Shown: one piece after another, positions 27,206 through 36,424 of the stretch
Layout: each line of letters starts with the position of its first letter
Position numbering within the stretch: the stretch's first letter is position 1
Source of the DNA: an uncultured Sutterella sp.
GTDB taxonomy: Bacteria; Pseudomonadota; Gammaproteobacteria; Burkholderiales; Burkholderiaceae_F
DNA: 64,000 bases
Direction of reading: 5' to 3'
Assembly: GCA_900764215.1 (NCBI GenBank)
Contig: CAAFNI010000208.1
Span: 1 to 64,000 of the forward strand
Notes under the pieces: generated by a model
What the model was told of the DNA's origin: nothing
Databases searched by the model: none
Seen by the model: the letters and a program-made list of their open reading frames with translations, nothing else
Program-made: the position numbers and the translations under genes

Positions 27206-27982
27206 TTACTTGCGCTTCTTTTCCATACGTTCGATGAGCTCGTCCGCGCATGCCATGTAGGCTTTTGCCCCCTTGCTCGAACGGTCGTAAACAACTCCTG
27301 GCAAACCGTAGCTCGGAGCTTCGGCAAGTCTCACATTGCGCGGAATGATGGTCTTGAAGACCTTGTCGCCAAAATGCTCCTCAAGCTGCGAGCTCACCTG
27401 CTGCTGGAGCGTGATTCGCGTGTCGAACATCACGCGCAGAAGAGCCACTATGCGCAGATTCTTGTTCTTTTCAGCGCGAACACGCTTGACGCTGCCCACA
27501 AGATCGGTAAGCCCTTCAAGCGCATAGTATTCGCACTGCATGGGGATGATGACGCCGTCTGCCGCGCACAATGCATTGAGCGTGAGCATCGACAGGCTTG
27601 GCGGACAGTCGACGAGCACGTAGTCATACTTGTCAAGTTCGGGCTCGAGCGCTCGCTTGAGGCGCACATCGCGATGATCAAGCCCAACGAGCTCCACTTC
27701 GGCGCCTGCAAGCTCACGGTTGGCGGGCAAGACGTCGAACCCTCCTTCCCTTGAGTGACAAACAGCCTGTTCGAAGTTTGCAATGCCAAGCAGCACTTCG
27801 TAGATAGACCCTCTCAAATCGCGCTTTTCGATGCCGCAGCCCATCGTGCCGTTGCCTTGAGGGTCAAGGTCTATGAAGAGTACCTTGCGTCCCTTCAGGG
27901 CAAGAGCAGCCGCAAGATTGACGGCGGTCGTCGTCTTGCCGACCCCGCCTTTCTGATTAGCAATACAAAAAATTTGCGCCAT
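27206..27982 (-). CDS. parA: Chromosome-partitioning ATPase ParA/Soj
   Basis: A 258-residue Walker-type ATPase. The deviant Walker A KGGVGKTTTAVNLAAALA (~residues 11-28), Walker A' FIDLDPQGNGTMG and Walker B YVLVDCPPSLSMLTLNAL are clear. It binds the nucleoid and drives segregation of ParB-parS complexes near oriC. It is followed by parB and lies in the parAB-atp arrangement found beside mnmG-rsmG in many betaproteobacteria. Confidence 0.96.
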   Translation of the reverse strand: MAQIFCIANQKGGVGKTTTAVNLAAALALKGRKVLFIDLDPQGNGTMGCGIEKRDLRGSIYEVLLGIANFEQAVCHSREGGFDVLPANRELAGAEVELVGLDHRDVRLKRALEPELDKYDYVLVDCPPSLSMLTLNALCAADGVIIPMQCEYYALEGLTDLVGSVKRVRAEKNKNLRIVALLRVMFDTRITLQQQVSSQLEEHFGDKVFKTIIPRNVRLAEAPSYGLPGVVYDRSSKGAKAYMACADELIERMEKKRK

Positions 27983-28072
27983 AAGTTCGTCATCCCAACG
28001 TCGTGCGGTCCTTTGACCTTCAGTTGTCTCAAAAATTTAATACTAATGTGCAGCCGTCATCAGCGCGAATGT

Positions 28073-28750
28073 CTACTTGAGCCCAGCCCCAGCTGCAGTC
28101 GCCACCTGAGCGTTCAACTCTAGCCAGAGCTCAGAAAAGCCCTGCCAGAAAATGGCAACGCCAAGACAAATCAGGATAAAGGCGAAGATTCGCGCCAGAG
28201 CGTCCGCCCCGGCCACGCCGACAGCCTTGTTCAGGCGATCGCTGTAACGATAGCAGACCCATATGACCGCTACCGTTGCTACAGTTGCGACAAACGTTCC
28301 GGCAATATGCCCGAGATCACGAGGCAAACTAGTACTCACAGCGACAGAAACGGCAATTGCCCCCGGCCCCGTCGTAAGCGGAAGCGTAAAGGGATAGAAA
28401 GCCATGGACTTGAGCTTTGCCCGGGAGAGTGCCGGCCGCTCCTCCGTTGACTCCTCCTGAGTCGGCGCATTCAGAGCCGTCCAGCCGGCAGCAAACAGCA
28501 CGCAGCCGCCGGCCATACGAAGCACGCCCACAGAAATGCCGAAGAAGCTGAGAATAAGGTGCCCGCATGTGAGACACACCAACAGAATAATCAGACAGTA
28601 CAGAGCGATCCTGTTTGCTACGAACGCACGATCCCGATCCGACAAGGTCGTCGTCATCGTACAGAAGAACATTGCACCACTGAACGGATTGATGACGGGC
28701 AGGAATGTCGAAAAAGCAAGCACGAAGGCACTGACAAAAGCGCTGGTCAT
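28073..28750 (-). CDS. MarC family inner-membrane protein
   Basis: A 225-residue protein with about six hydrophobic helices. The N-terminal FSTFLPVINPFSGAMFFCTMTTTLSDRDRAFVANRIALYCLIILLVCLTCGHLILSFFGISVGVLRMAGG matches MarC family membrane proteins (PF01914), as does the internal PLTTGPGAIAVSVAVS. The family is sometimes described as amino-acid exporter-like, but its transport function is not established. It lies between parA and rsmG on the same strand, 15 bp after rsmG, so it is probably in the same operon. Confidence 0.9.
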   Translation of the reverse strand: MTSAFVSAFVLAFSTFLPVINPFSGAMFFCTMTTTLSDRDRAFVANRIALYCLIILLVCLTCGHLILSFFGISVGVLRMAGGCVLFAAGWTALNAPTQEESTEERPALSRAKLKSMAFYPFTLPLTTGPGAIAVSVAVSTSLPRDLGHIAGTFVATVATVAVIWVCYRYSDRLNKAVGVAGADALARIFAFILICLGVAIFWQGFSELWLELNAQVATAAGAGLK

Positions 28751-28765
28751 GGCAGTCTCCTACAT

Positions 28766-29404
28766 CTAGATGACGGGCCTCATCACCACCAGATGCCGCG
28801 CCTCTCCAAGTCCCGGCACCACCATCGGAAGCACTTGATCGACGGTCGCATCATGCGGCAGACATCTGATTTCCGCTTCCGGCACAGCTCCCTTCATAGC
28901 TAGCCACAAACCATTCGGCTTGATGAGGTGACGCGTCAGCTCCACAAAATCCCGGAGATTTGCAAAAGCACGGGACGTGATCAGATCGTATTGCCCCGAC
29001 AGGCGCTCGATGCGCGCATGTCGAGCTGAATAGTTCCTGAGCCCCAGCTCAATGGCTGCCTGCGTGAGAAAAGCTGTCTTCTTGCTGACTGCGTCAACGG
29101 CCGTCACGCGCAGATCAGGTCTCAGAATGGCGAGTGGAATTGACGGCAAGCCGCCTCCGCTTCCCACATCGAGAACGTTTTGAGCATCAGGCCCAAGAGA
29201 CTTCACCAACGGCACGAGAGCAGCAGAGTCCAAAAGATGATGCGTCAGGATCTCGTCATCACGACGGATGGCAGTCAGGTTGTAAACCTTGTTCCACTTC
29301 CGAAGCAGGTCTGCAAAGCACATAAGTTGGTTGATCTGCTCGCCTGAAGTTTCAAGCCCGAGAGTCGAAAGCCCCTCCTCCAGGCGAGGTTGAAAATCAA
29401 ACAT
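28766..29404 (-). CDS. rsmG: 16S rRNA (guanine-527-N7)-methyltransferase RsmG
   Basis: A 212-residue SAM-dependent methyltransferase that modifies G527 of 16S rRNA; loss gives low-level streptomycin resistance in other bacteria. Signatures are [28 protein letters not shown] and the SAM motif [37 protein letters not shown]. It overlaps mnmG by 8 bp, the classical gidA-gidB coupling. Confidence 0.96.
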   Translation of the reverse strand: MFDFQPRLEEGLSTLGLETSGEQINQLMCFADLLRKWNKVYNLTAIRRDDEILTHHLLDSAALVPLVKSLGPDAQNVLDVGSGGGLPSIPLAILRPDLRVTAVDAVSKKTAFLTQAAIELGLRNYSARHARIERLSGQYDLITSRAFANLRDFVELTRHLIKPNGLWLAMKGAVPEAEIRCLPHDATVDQVLPMVVPGLGEARHLVVMRPVI

Positions 29405-31337
29405 TGCCTTTCCCCTTGGCTTGAAAACCCTTGTCTTTTACATAGTAGAAACGCCGCTTCAGATGCACCAGCAACAACGACACCGCCGCCGGAGTCACGC
29501 CAGATATGCGGGAAGCTTGGCCGATCGTTTCCGGACTGATCGCCTTGAGCCTCTGTCGAACCTCAAAACTGAGCCCTGGCACGGTGTCATAGTCAAGTCC
29601 GGTCGGAATCTTCAGCGTCTCATTGGCTAATGTACGCTCGATTTCCGCCTTCTGACGAGAGATGTAGCCAGAATACTTCACTTCCGTTTCCGCCTGGAAC
29701 AGTTCGTCATCCGAAAACGCCTCCAGAGGCAGAACCGCAGTCCCATCCGTCTTTTTCATGCCCGCAACAGCCTTGAGCGTGATGCTTGGACGCGTGGCCA
29801 GAGCGTGAAGCGAATATTCACGCTCCATGTCCGTACCGAGCACGCGCTTCATCTCTTCCTGAGAGAAGAGCTTGGGATTTACCCATGTTTCCTTCAGGCT
29901 CTGCATCAACCGAGCAACATTCTCCTGCTTGCGGCAGAAATAAGCCCAACGCTCCTCGCCGACAAGACCGAGGCGGCGGCCCTCCTCAGTCAGGCGAACA
30001 TCGGCGTTGTCTTCCCGCAGGCTCAGACGATACTCGGCCCGACTCGTAAACATGCGATAGGGCTCGGTTACGCCGCGGGTGGTCAAATCGTCGACCATAA
30101 CGCCCAGATAGGCCTGATCGCGGCGTGCGGTCCAGGAGCCCTCACCGCGCGCATAGAGCGCGGCGTTAAGGCCGGCGAGAAGCCCCTGCGCGGCCGCCTC
30201 CTCATACCCTGTCGTGCCGTTGATCTGCCCTGCAAAGAAGAGACCAGGCATGGCCTTCGTCTCCATGCTGGTCTTCAGGCCTCGCGGATCATAGAAGTCA
30301 TATTCAATTGCATAGCCGGGACGCAACAGGTGCGCGTGCTCCAAACCAGGCATGTTGTGCACGATGTCAAGCTGAACATCGAAGGGCAGGCTCGTCGAAA
30401 TTCCGTTCGGATACCATTCATTGACATGCAGGCCCTCGGGCTCGAGAAACACCTGATGACTGTCCTTGTCGGCAAAGCGCTTCACCTTGTCCTCAATGGA
30501 CGGACAGTAGCGAGGCCCGATGCCGTGAATGATGCCCGTATACATGGGCGATCGATCCAGGTTCGCCAGAATGATGTCGTGAACCTTCTGATTCGTTCGC
30601 GTTATCCAACAGGGCACTTGACGCGGGTGCTCCGGTGCCGGCCTCAGCAGCGAGAACTTCGGCACGGGATCCAAATCTCCCCACTGCTCTTCGCATTTGC
30701 TGAAGTCAATCGTGCGGCCGTCAATGCGGGCGGGGGTACCTGTCTTGAGACGGCCCTGAGGCATGCCGAGCTCCTTAAGACGCTCGGCCAGACGAATGCT
30801 TGCCGGATCTCCGACTCGTCCGGCCTGATAGTGCTCAAGACCGATGTGCACCATGCCGTTGAGAAAGGTGCCGGCACAGAGCACGACAGCCTGAGCACTG
30901 AAGCGAAAGCCCGTCTGAGTCACAATGCCGGCAACGCGGCCGTTCTCGACGATCAGATCATCAACAGCCTGTTGAAAAACGCTGAGATTCTCCTGACGCT
31001 CAATACGTTCTCGCATTGCGCGGCGATAGAGTTGGCGGTCGATTTGGGCACGGGTGGCCTGAACGGCAGCGCCTTTTGAGCCATTGAGGATTCTGAACTG
31101 AATGCCGGCCTCGTCGGTCACAACACCCATGGCGCCGCCCATGGCATCCAACTCTTTGACCAGATGCCCCTTGCCGATGCCGCCGATGGACGGATTGCAG
31201 GACAATTGGCCGATTGTTTCCACATTGTGCGTCACAAGCAGAGTGCGGCGCCCCATGCGCGCGGAGGCAAGCGCGGCCTCCGCACCCGCATGGCCGCATC
31301 CGACCACGATGACTTCAAATTTTTCGGGATACAGCAT
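29397..31337 (-). CDS. mnmG: tRNA uridine-5-carboxymethylaminomethyl modification enzyme MnmG
   Basis: A 646-residue FAD protein that, with MnmE, modifies the wobble uridine of several tRNAs. N-terminal dinucleotide-binding motif [18 protein letters not shown] (~residues 11-28), the signature [31 protein letters not shown], and the C-terminal helical domain with [39 protein letters not shown] are present. It starts one base after the mnmE stop, so the partner genes are co-transcribed. Confidence 0.97.
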   Translation of the reverse strand: MLYPEKFEVIVVGCGHAGAEAALASARMGRRTLLVTHNVETIGQLSCNPSIGGIGKGHLVKELDAMGGAMGVVTDEAGIQFRILNGSKGAAVQATRAQIDRQLYRRAMRERIERQENLSVFQQAVDDLIVENGRVAGIVTQTGFRFSAQAVVLCAGTFLNGMVHIGLEHYQAGRVGDPASIRLAERLKELGMPQGRLKTGTPARIDGRTIDFSKCEEQWGDLDPVPKFSLLRPAPEHPRQVPCWITRTNQKVHDIILANLDRSPMYTGIIHGIGPRYCPSIEDKVKRFADKDSHQVFLEPEGLHVNEWYPNGISTSLPFDVQLDIVHNMPGLEHAHLLRPGYAIEYDFYDPRGLKTSMETKAMPGLFFAGQINGTTGYEEAAAQGLLAGLNAALYARGEGSWTARRDQAYLGVMVDDLTTRGVTEPYRMFTSRAEYRLSLREDNADVRLTEEGRRLGLVGEERWAYFCRKQENVARLMQSLKETWVNPKLFSQEEMKRVLGTDMEREYSLHALATRPSITLKAVAGMKKTDGTAVLPLEAFSDDELFQAETEVKYSGYISRQKAEIERTLANETLKIPTGLDYDTVPGLSFEVRQRLKAISPETIGQASRISGVTPAAVSLLLVHLKRRFYYVKDKGFQAKGKGNV

Positions 31338-32708
31338 TTATTTCCCAATACAGAACTTACTAAAAATCATGCCGAGAATGTCTTCAGTCGTCGTTTCGCC
31401 GAGGATTTCTCCCAGCGCGCGACCCGCAAGGCGAAGTTCCTCCGCCACAAGCTCAGGCATAGGATCGCAATCAATGAGGGCGAGAGAGCTCGAAACGTGT
31501 TCCGCCGCCGTCTTCAGACACAGCAGATGGCGTTCGCGCGCCATGAAAACACCATCCGTCGTCGACGTCATGCCTACCACATCGAGAAGGTGCGCCTTGA
31601 GCTCGGCAAGACCGAGCCCCTGCCTGGCGGAGATGGCGATTTCACCCTTGGAAGCAGTCGACGCGCACAGATCGACCTTATTGTTCACGGTCAGAAGAGG
31701 CACGCCGCGTCGAACCTCCTTCAGAACCATGTCAAGAACTTCCGTATCATCCTTGATGAGACCGGAAGCATCCTTGAGATGCAGCACGACATCCGCCTTG
31801 CGGATCTCGGCAAGCGTTCGCTCGATGCCCTTGCTCTCAACGACGTCGTCCGTCGTGCGGATGCCGGCCGTGTCCACCATCTTGACAGGCACGCCATTGA
31901 GAGACACCCAATGCTCAATGCGGTCGCGCGTGGTGCCAGGAATGTCCGTGACGATTGCAACCTCCTCCTGAGCGAGCGCGTTGAGCAGACTCGACTTGCC
32001 GACATTTGGGCTGCCCACGATGGCCACAGTCACACCCTCACGCAACACCTGCCCTTGGCGGGCGTTTTCAAGAATGGCTCGAATGCCGGCTTCCACTTGA
32101 ACGAGACGGCTTCGAACCTTTTCCGACCCCATCACGTCGATATCCTCCTCAGGAAAGTCCAGCGTGGCCTCAATGAGGGCACGCAGCTCAGTGATATTGG
32201 CATCAACATCACGCACGGCATCGGAAAATTCGCCACTCAGGGATCGGGTCGCGGCCTGAACGGCTGATTCGCTCACTGCGTCAATCAGGTCGGCAACAGC
32301 CTCGGCCTGCGTCAAATCCATGCGCCCGTTCATGAACGCACGACGCGTGAATTCGCCCGGTTCAGCCGTCCTAAGGCCTAAATCACGACACTTTTCCAAA
32401 CACGTGCGCATGATGAGGCTCAGCAACACCGGACCTCCATGCGCCTGAATTTCCAGCACGGACTCTCCCGTATAGCTGTGGGGAGCGGGAAAGAGCAGCA
32501 CGATTGCTCGATCAAGCACTTCGCCGTCCATTCCCAAAAAAGGCAGCAGATGGGCATATCGTGCCTTCAGGGAGCAAGCATCCCCAAAAAGGCGCCCGAC
32601 CAGCCGGGGTTCCAGCGCCTTGCTGAAAGAGAGACGCAGAATGCCGATGCCGCCACGGCCCGCGGCCGTCGCAACGGCGATGATGGGATCTTTGTCGCTG
32701 TTATGCAT
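31338..32708 (-). CDS. mnmE: tRNA modification GTPase MnmE
   Basis: A 456-residue partner of MnmG. Order: N-terminal folate-binding domain with the TAEPGEFTRRAFMNGRMDLTQAEAVADLIDA signature, then an embedded G domain (GSPNVGKSSLLNAL, DIPGTTRD, DTAGI, NNKVD), then a C-terminal helical part ending in the invariant CIGK with its catalytic cysteine. K+-dependent GTP hydrolysis drives tRNA modification. A small plus-strand membrane-protein gene lies upstream in the divergent orientation. Confidence 0.97.
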   Translation of the reverse strand: MHNSDKDPIIAVATAAGRGGIGILRLSFSKALEPRLVGRLFGDACSLKARYAHLLPFLGMDGEVLDRAIVLLFPAPHSYTGESVLEIQAHGGPVLLSLIMRTCLEKCRDLGLRTAEPGEFTRRAFMNGRMDLTQAEAVADLIDAVSESAVQAATRSLSGEFSDAVRDVDANITELRALIEATLDFPEEDIDVMGSEKVRSRLVQVEAGIRAILENARQGQVLREGVTVAIVGSPNVGKSSLLNALAQEEVAIVTDIPGTTRDRIEHWVSLNGVPVKMVDTAGIRTTDDVVESKGIERTLAEIRKADVVLHLKDASGLIKDDTEVLDMVLKEVRRGVPLLTVNNKVDLCASTASKGEIAISARQGLGLAELKAHLLDVVGMTSTTDGVFMARERHLLCLKTAAEHVSSSLALIDCDPMPELVAEELRLAGRALGEILGETTTEDILGMIFSKFCIGK

Positions 32709-32794
32709 AAGCTCTTTCCGAGTATTGCCGATGCGATGTGCGGATCGACAGAGTGAGGAGATTGTAATGCCCGCCCCGATCTCTTTGGTATACG

Positions 32795-33142
32795 ATGATT
32801 GGGATTATGTACTCTGGCCCCTACGAACCCATGTCTCTGCCACCTCCTCCCAAACGCAAGCCCTTTTTCGGCCCGACGCTGATCGGCGCCTGCACCGGCA
32901 TGATTCTGTGCATTCCCCTGGCAGCCTACACGGCTGCTGCGCTAGAAAGTGATTACAACACGCGGGCGCTCATCTATTGCAGTTTTCTTCTCTGGTGCAT
33001 TGTCGGAGCCGTCACGCTCTTCATGAAGACGTGGCAGTCCGAGCATCAGAGAATCTCTCTGCCAAGATGTCTGCTCTGGAGCGTTTCGCTCTGGGTGTGG
33101 CCGCTTCTGCTGTTGCCAAGTCTCTTCAAGAAACGCCTGTAG
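32795..33142 (+). CDS. Small unknown inner-membrane protein
   Basis: A 115-residue ORF with three hydrophobic segments (GPTLIGACTGMILCIPLAAYTA, LIYCSFLLWCIVGAVTLFM, CLLWSVSLWVWPLLLLPSLF) and basic ends, hence probably inner membrane. It lies on the plus strand between divergent mnmE and convergent yidC and shares a bidirectional terminator with yidC. The true start may be the ATG at 32831 (MSLPPPPKRK), as no good ribosome-binding site precedes 32795. No family is recognised. Confidence 0.6.
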   Translation: MIGIMYSGPYEPMSLPPPPKRKPFFGPTLIGACTGMILCIPLAAYTAAALESDYNTRALIYCSFLLWCIVGAVTLFMKTWQSEHQRISLPRCLLWSVSLWVWPLLLLPSLFKKRL

Positions 33143-33157
33143 GCCTTTCTGCCAAAC

Positions 33158-33194
33158 AAAAAAGGGATGCCCATTCTAAGGCACCCCTTTTTTT
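33158..33194. terminator. Bidirectional terminator between the small membrane-protein gene and yidC
   Basis: AAAAAAGGG-A-TGCC, an 8-nt loop, and GGCA-C-CCCTTTTTTT: one mismatch in the stem, A-run on one side and T-run on the other. The genes on both sides converge on it. Confidence 0.85.
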
Positions 33195-33219
33195 CAGTCT
33201 TTAGAGAAGCACTTGAGCT

Positions 33220-34896
33220 TTAGCTCTGCAGACGCTTGGCGCGCTCGGCGGCGATGGTCTTGTTGATCCACCACTGCTGGAGAATCGACAGAACATTATT
33301 CGTGAGCCAGTAAAGCACGAGGCCGGACGCGAACACGAAGAACATCACCGAGAAAACCACCGGCATGATGTACATCATGCGAGCCTGCGTCGGATCGGTG
33401 GGCTTCGGATTAAGCAGGATCTGCAGGAACATCGTCACAGCCATAATCGCCGGCAGCACGAACCAGGGGTCGGGCATTGCGAGGTCATGAACCCACAGAA
33501 TCCACGGAGCACCGCGCAACTCAACAGAACCCTGAAGCACCCAATAGAGAGCAAGGAACACCGGAATTTGAAGCATGATCGGGAGACAGCCGCCGACCGG
33601 ATTGATCTTCTCCGTCCGATACAGTTCCATCATGGCTTGGTTGAGGCGTTGCTTGTCGTCCTTGTATCGGTCCTGCAGTTGCTTCATGCGCGGCGTAACT
33701 TCCTTCATGCGAGCCATCGACCGATAGCCGGCGGCGGAAACAGGATAGAGGATCGCCTTCACAATGCAGGTCAGAAGCACAATGGCCCAGCCCCAGTTGC
33801 CGACAATGCCGTAGAGGAAGGACAAAAGCCAATAGATGGGCTTGGCGAGGAACGTCAGCCAGCCGTAGTCAACCACGAGCTCAAGCCCCGGGGCAATCTG
33901 CTCAAGCCTATCCTGATCCTGAGGACCGGAATAAAGAACAGCCTTGTCGGTCACGGACTTGCCGGGCTCAATGGTGCCGAGCTTCACGAGCGTACCCACA
34001 GCGTAGAGGTTCTTGCCAACCTCGCGAGCATAGTTCTCGCGCTCTTCCCCATCGGCGGGAACCCAGGCGCTCACGAAGTGGTGCTGAACCATAGCGAGCC
34101 AGCCGTTGTTGGTAAACTTTTCGAAGGAAGCGCTGTTGTCGGCAATATCCCCAAACTCAAGCTTCTGGAATTTCTCTTCGTTGGAATAGAAGGCCGGCCC
34201 CGTGTACGTGGAATACATGGAGCTTTCCCCCTCGGGCTTGCCGCCGTCTCGGGTAAACTGATAGTAGGCGGACGGCTGAATGGCGGCGCCGCTGTTATTG
34301 AGGACTTCAGTCGACACATCAATGCCGTAATGGCCTCGGTGGAACGTGTAGGTCTTCTTGACCGTCACGCCTCCCTTGGTTGCCTCAAAGACCACGTCGA
34401 GCTTGTCGGCATCCCCCATGCTGAGCTGCTGACTGACAAGCTTGTACTGATCCTTATGATTCGGGAAATTGCCACCCACAAGACCGCTCTGAGCAACGTA
34501 GGTGCGATTCTTTGTGAGTTCAAGAAGATCGACATTGCCAAGATTTTCAGCAGGTTTTCGATCAAGAATGAGCCCTGCCAGGCCCACTTCAGTCCAGTCA
34601 GCCTGACGAGGAATCAGCGTCATTTCGGTACCGATGATGGCGGCACCCTCACGGTCGAAGGTGACCTTCATGCGGTCGGTTTCAACAACGACCGGATCCT
34701 TGACGGCTGCGACGGCAGCCGGAACCGAAGCATCGACATCCTTGCCCGTCGGAACGCCCGAGGCCGCATCGGCAGCCACCTGCTGTTCAACGGCCTCCGT
34801 ATGAAAAAAGGACTTCTCGCCCTTGTAGACCTGATAGTTATCCCACAGCAGGAAGCAGGAGGTAAAAAGAATCGCCCACAGAAGAGCGCGTTGCAT
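33220..34896 (-). CDS. yidC: Membrane protein insertase YidC
   Basis: A 558-residue insertase for inner-membrane proteins, acting alone or with SecYEG. Start at 34896 (MQRALLWAILF) behind GGAAAGGAC; an ATG 12 bp upstream is in frame. After the first membrane helix comes the large periplasmic P1 domain (~residues 30-330), then five C-terminal helices with the conserved RMKEVTPRMKQLQDRYKDDKQRLNQAMMELYRTEKINPVGGCLPIMLQIPVFLALYWVL. The C-terminus ends in basic residues. It is part of the rpmH-rnpA-yidD-yidC block. Confidence 0.97.
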   Translation of the reverse strand: MQRALLWAILFTSCFLLWDNYQVYKGEKSFFHTEAVEQQVAADAASGVPTGKDVDASVPAAVAAVKDPVVVETDRMKVTFDREGAAIIGTEMTLIPRQADWTEVGLAGLILDRKPAENLGNVDLLELTKNRTYVAQSGLVGGNFPNHKDQYKLVSQQLSMGDADKLDVVFEATKGGVTVKKTYTFHRGHYGIDVSTEVLNNSGAAIQPSAYYQFTRDGGKPEGESSMYSTYTGPAFYSNEEKFQKLEFGDIADNSASFEKFTNNGWLAMVQHHFVSAWVPADGEERENYAREVGKNLYAVGTLVKLGTIEPGKSVTDKAVLYSGPQDQDRLEQIAPGLELVVDYGWLTFLAKPIYWLLSFLYGIVGNWGWAIVLLTCIVKAILYPVSAAGYRSMARMKEVTPRMKQLQDRYKDDKQRLNQAMMELYRTEKINPVGGCLPIMLQIPVFLALYWVLQGSVELRGAPWILWVHDLAMPDPWFVLPAIMAVTMFLQILLNPKPTDPTQARMMYIMPVVFSVMFFVFASGLVLYWLTNNVLSILQQWWINKTIAAERAKRLQS

Positions 34897-34917
34897 GTCC
34901 TTTCCCATTTTTATCCA

Positions 34918-35211
34918 CTACTTCTTTTGGATGTTGAAAAGATCCGCAGATCCCTTGTCTTGTTCTTCCGTCATGCACTCGCTGCACCAGCAGCGCCAGC
35001 GGAATTTCGCCGGCACGGGATCCAGCCCGCGGCCTCCCAAAGGATGGCAGCGCAACAGACGGCAGATGGTCAGATAAGTTCCCTTGACGGCACCGTATTT
35101 TTCGAGTGCCTCAATGGCATAGTTTGAACACGTGGGAACGAATCGGCAACTCCTTCCCACCCATGGCGACAAAGTCAGTTGATAGAGCCTGACGAGCATC
35201 CGCAAAAACAT
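34918..35211 (-). CDS. yidD: Membrane protein insertion efficiency factor YidD
   Basis: A 97-residue protein associated with YidC-dependent insertion. The family signature VRLYQLTLSPWVGRSCRFVPTCSNYAIEALEKYGAVKGTYLTICRLLRCHPLGGRGLDPVP is complete, with its conserved cysteines. The start at 35211 is preferred; the frame opens at 35244 inside rnpA. An acidic C-terminal tail (~residues 80-97) with an additional CWC motif is not part of the core. Confidence 0.93.
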   Translation of the reverse strand: MFLRMLVRLYQLTLSPWVGRSCRFVPTCSNYAIEALEKYGAVKGTYLTICRLLRCHPLGGRGLDPVPAKFRWRCWCSECMTEEQDKGSADLFNIQKK

Positions 35212-35221
35212 CGACGCCACG

Positions 35222-35686
35222 TCACTCGCCCTTGGTCGGAGCAAGCAACTTCGGAAGACGCCGTAGAAGCGTTTCCATCAATGCCTGCGCGTCGTTTCGC
35301 AAGGACAGCTTCAAGGCGGCAACGCCCTGATCGATGCCTGGAATCTCCTTCAAGGGAACCTTGAGCCTTAAAGAAACGTCAAGCCCCACGCCTTGCCCGC
35401 CAAGAAGCGCCGCAAGAGTTGGGGCTTGTTTTCTTGCTGCCTCCCTTAGGGTTCTCTTCACCAGTGCACGGTCCACGGAGCGGTGGGCGTTGCGCTTGCC
35501 AACGGTGATTCCGAAACGAAGCCTGCCTGGTTCCTCCGGAAACTTCATCGCGTTAACCGAAAAATACTTTGACGCGAGCCGGAAAGTATTTTCATTTCGC
35601 GCATGCACAAGCACCCCATAGTCCGCACTCTTGATGATGCGCAAACTACGGGGAAACTTAAGGGGGGCCGCAGTGTAGCTGGACAC
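35222..35686 (-). CDS. rnpA: Ribonuclease P protein component
   Basis: A 154-residue basic protein that binds the RNase P RNA and helps remove tRNA 5' leaders. The core RLRFGITVGKRNAHRSVDRALVKRTLREAARK carries the family RNA-binding signature, in which the usual RNR is represented by SVDRALVKRTLRE. It is slightly longer than average owing to a C-terminal extension (ALMETLLRRLPKLLAPTKGE). It lies 30 bp after rpmH, in the standard pairing. Confidence 0.92.
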   Translation of the reverse strand: MSSYTAAPLKFPRSLRIIKSADYGVLVHARNENTFRLASKYFSVNAMKFPEEPGRLRFGITVGKRNAHRSVDRALVKRTLREAARKQAPTLAALLGGQGVGLDVSLRLKVPLKEIPGIDQGVAALKLSLRNDAQALMETLLRRLPKLLAPTKGE

Positions 35687-35716
35687 GGCGATCGTTACCG
35701 GCCGTGAACGAGCCGA

Positions 35717-35857
35717 TTAGAGAGCCAGGGTATGACGGCCCTTAGCGCGACGGCGAGCGAGAACGCGACGACCGCCCTTCGTGCGGCTGCGAACCAGGAA
35801 GCCGTGCGTACGAGCACGCTTGACCTTGGAAGGCTGATAGGTACGTTTGGTAGCCAT
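35717..35857 (-). CDS. rpmH: 50S ribosomal protein L34
   Basis: A 46-residue, highly basic ribosomal protein, too short for usual ORF cutoffs. Translation gives [20 protein letters not shown], continuing [20 protein letters not shown] and RHTLAL, an unmistakable L34. GAGGAATAATC precedes the ATG at 35857. It opens the rpmH-rnpA-yidD-yidC transcript, divergent from dnaA. Confidence 0.98.
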   Translation of the reverse strand: MATKRTYQPSKVKRARTHGFLVRSRTKGGRRVLARRRAKGRHTLAL

Positions 35858-36424
35858 GATTATTCCTCAATAGGCATGAACCCCCGGCGCGCATATGCGC
35901 AAACCGAGGAGAAAACAACAGGGAGATGCCAGCCACACAGTCCCATGTCAATCGTTCTGGAAACGGGCTAGCCAAATAGGTCTTCGCAAGCCGGCGCTTT
36001 TTACTGTGCGATGCCGCCCGCAGTGCCGCCGGTGGCCTCGCAATCATCGAGATTGCCGAGTTACGAAAATTCAGATATTAGAACTCAAAGGAGGGGGATT
36101 TGTCAAACGAAAACCACAAAAATTCTCGTCCAGTCATGAAGTTCGCTCAGCAACGCCTCTAGAAAAGCCTTGCAAAGCACAACATCTGGGGGTTCCGGAC
36201 CGTTGCACCACATCGGCTTGTGTAAATCTTTTCCAGAATCTTTTCCCGTGAATCTTAATGCGTTGAAATTCAATGAGAATTTTATCCACACCAATTTGTG
36301 GATAAGTTATCCTCAGGTAAAGTTATCCACGGGCAAATGGGCTAAAATAATACATTCGCCTTTCTTGCCCCGCCCTGTTCAGCAGGCCGTACCGGCAAGC
36401 CTTCAAACTACATCTAGGTCCGTC
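35858..36424. promoter_or_regulatory. rpmH-dnaA intergenic region with a DnaA-box cluster
   Basis: 567 bp without a gene. Four DnaA boxes lie together: TTATCCACA (36282-36290), TGTGGATAA (36297-36305), TTATCCTCA (36307-36315) and TTATCCACG (36323-36331). A TAAAATAAT sequence at ~36343-36350 could be a -10 region for dnaA. The compact cluster just before the dnaA promoter suits autoregulation of dnaA by DnaA. It lacks the long AT-rich unwinding stretch seen at 44.8 kb. Confidence 0.7.
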
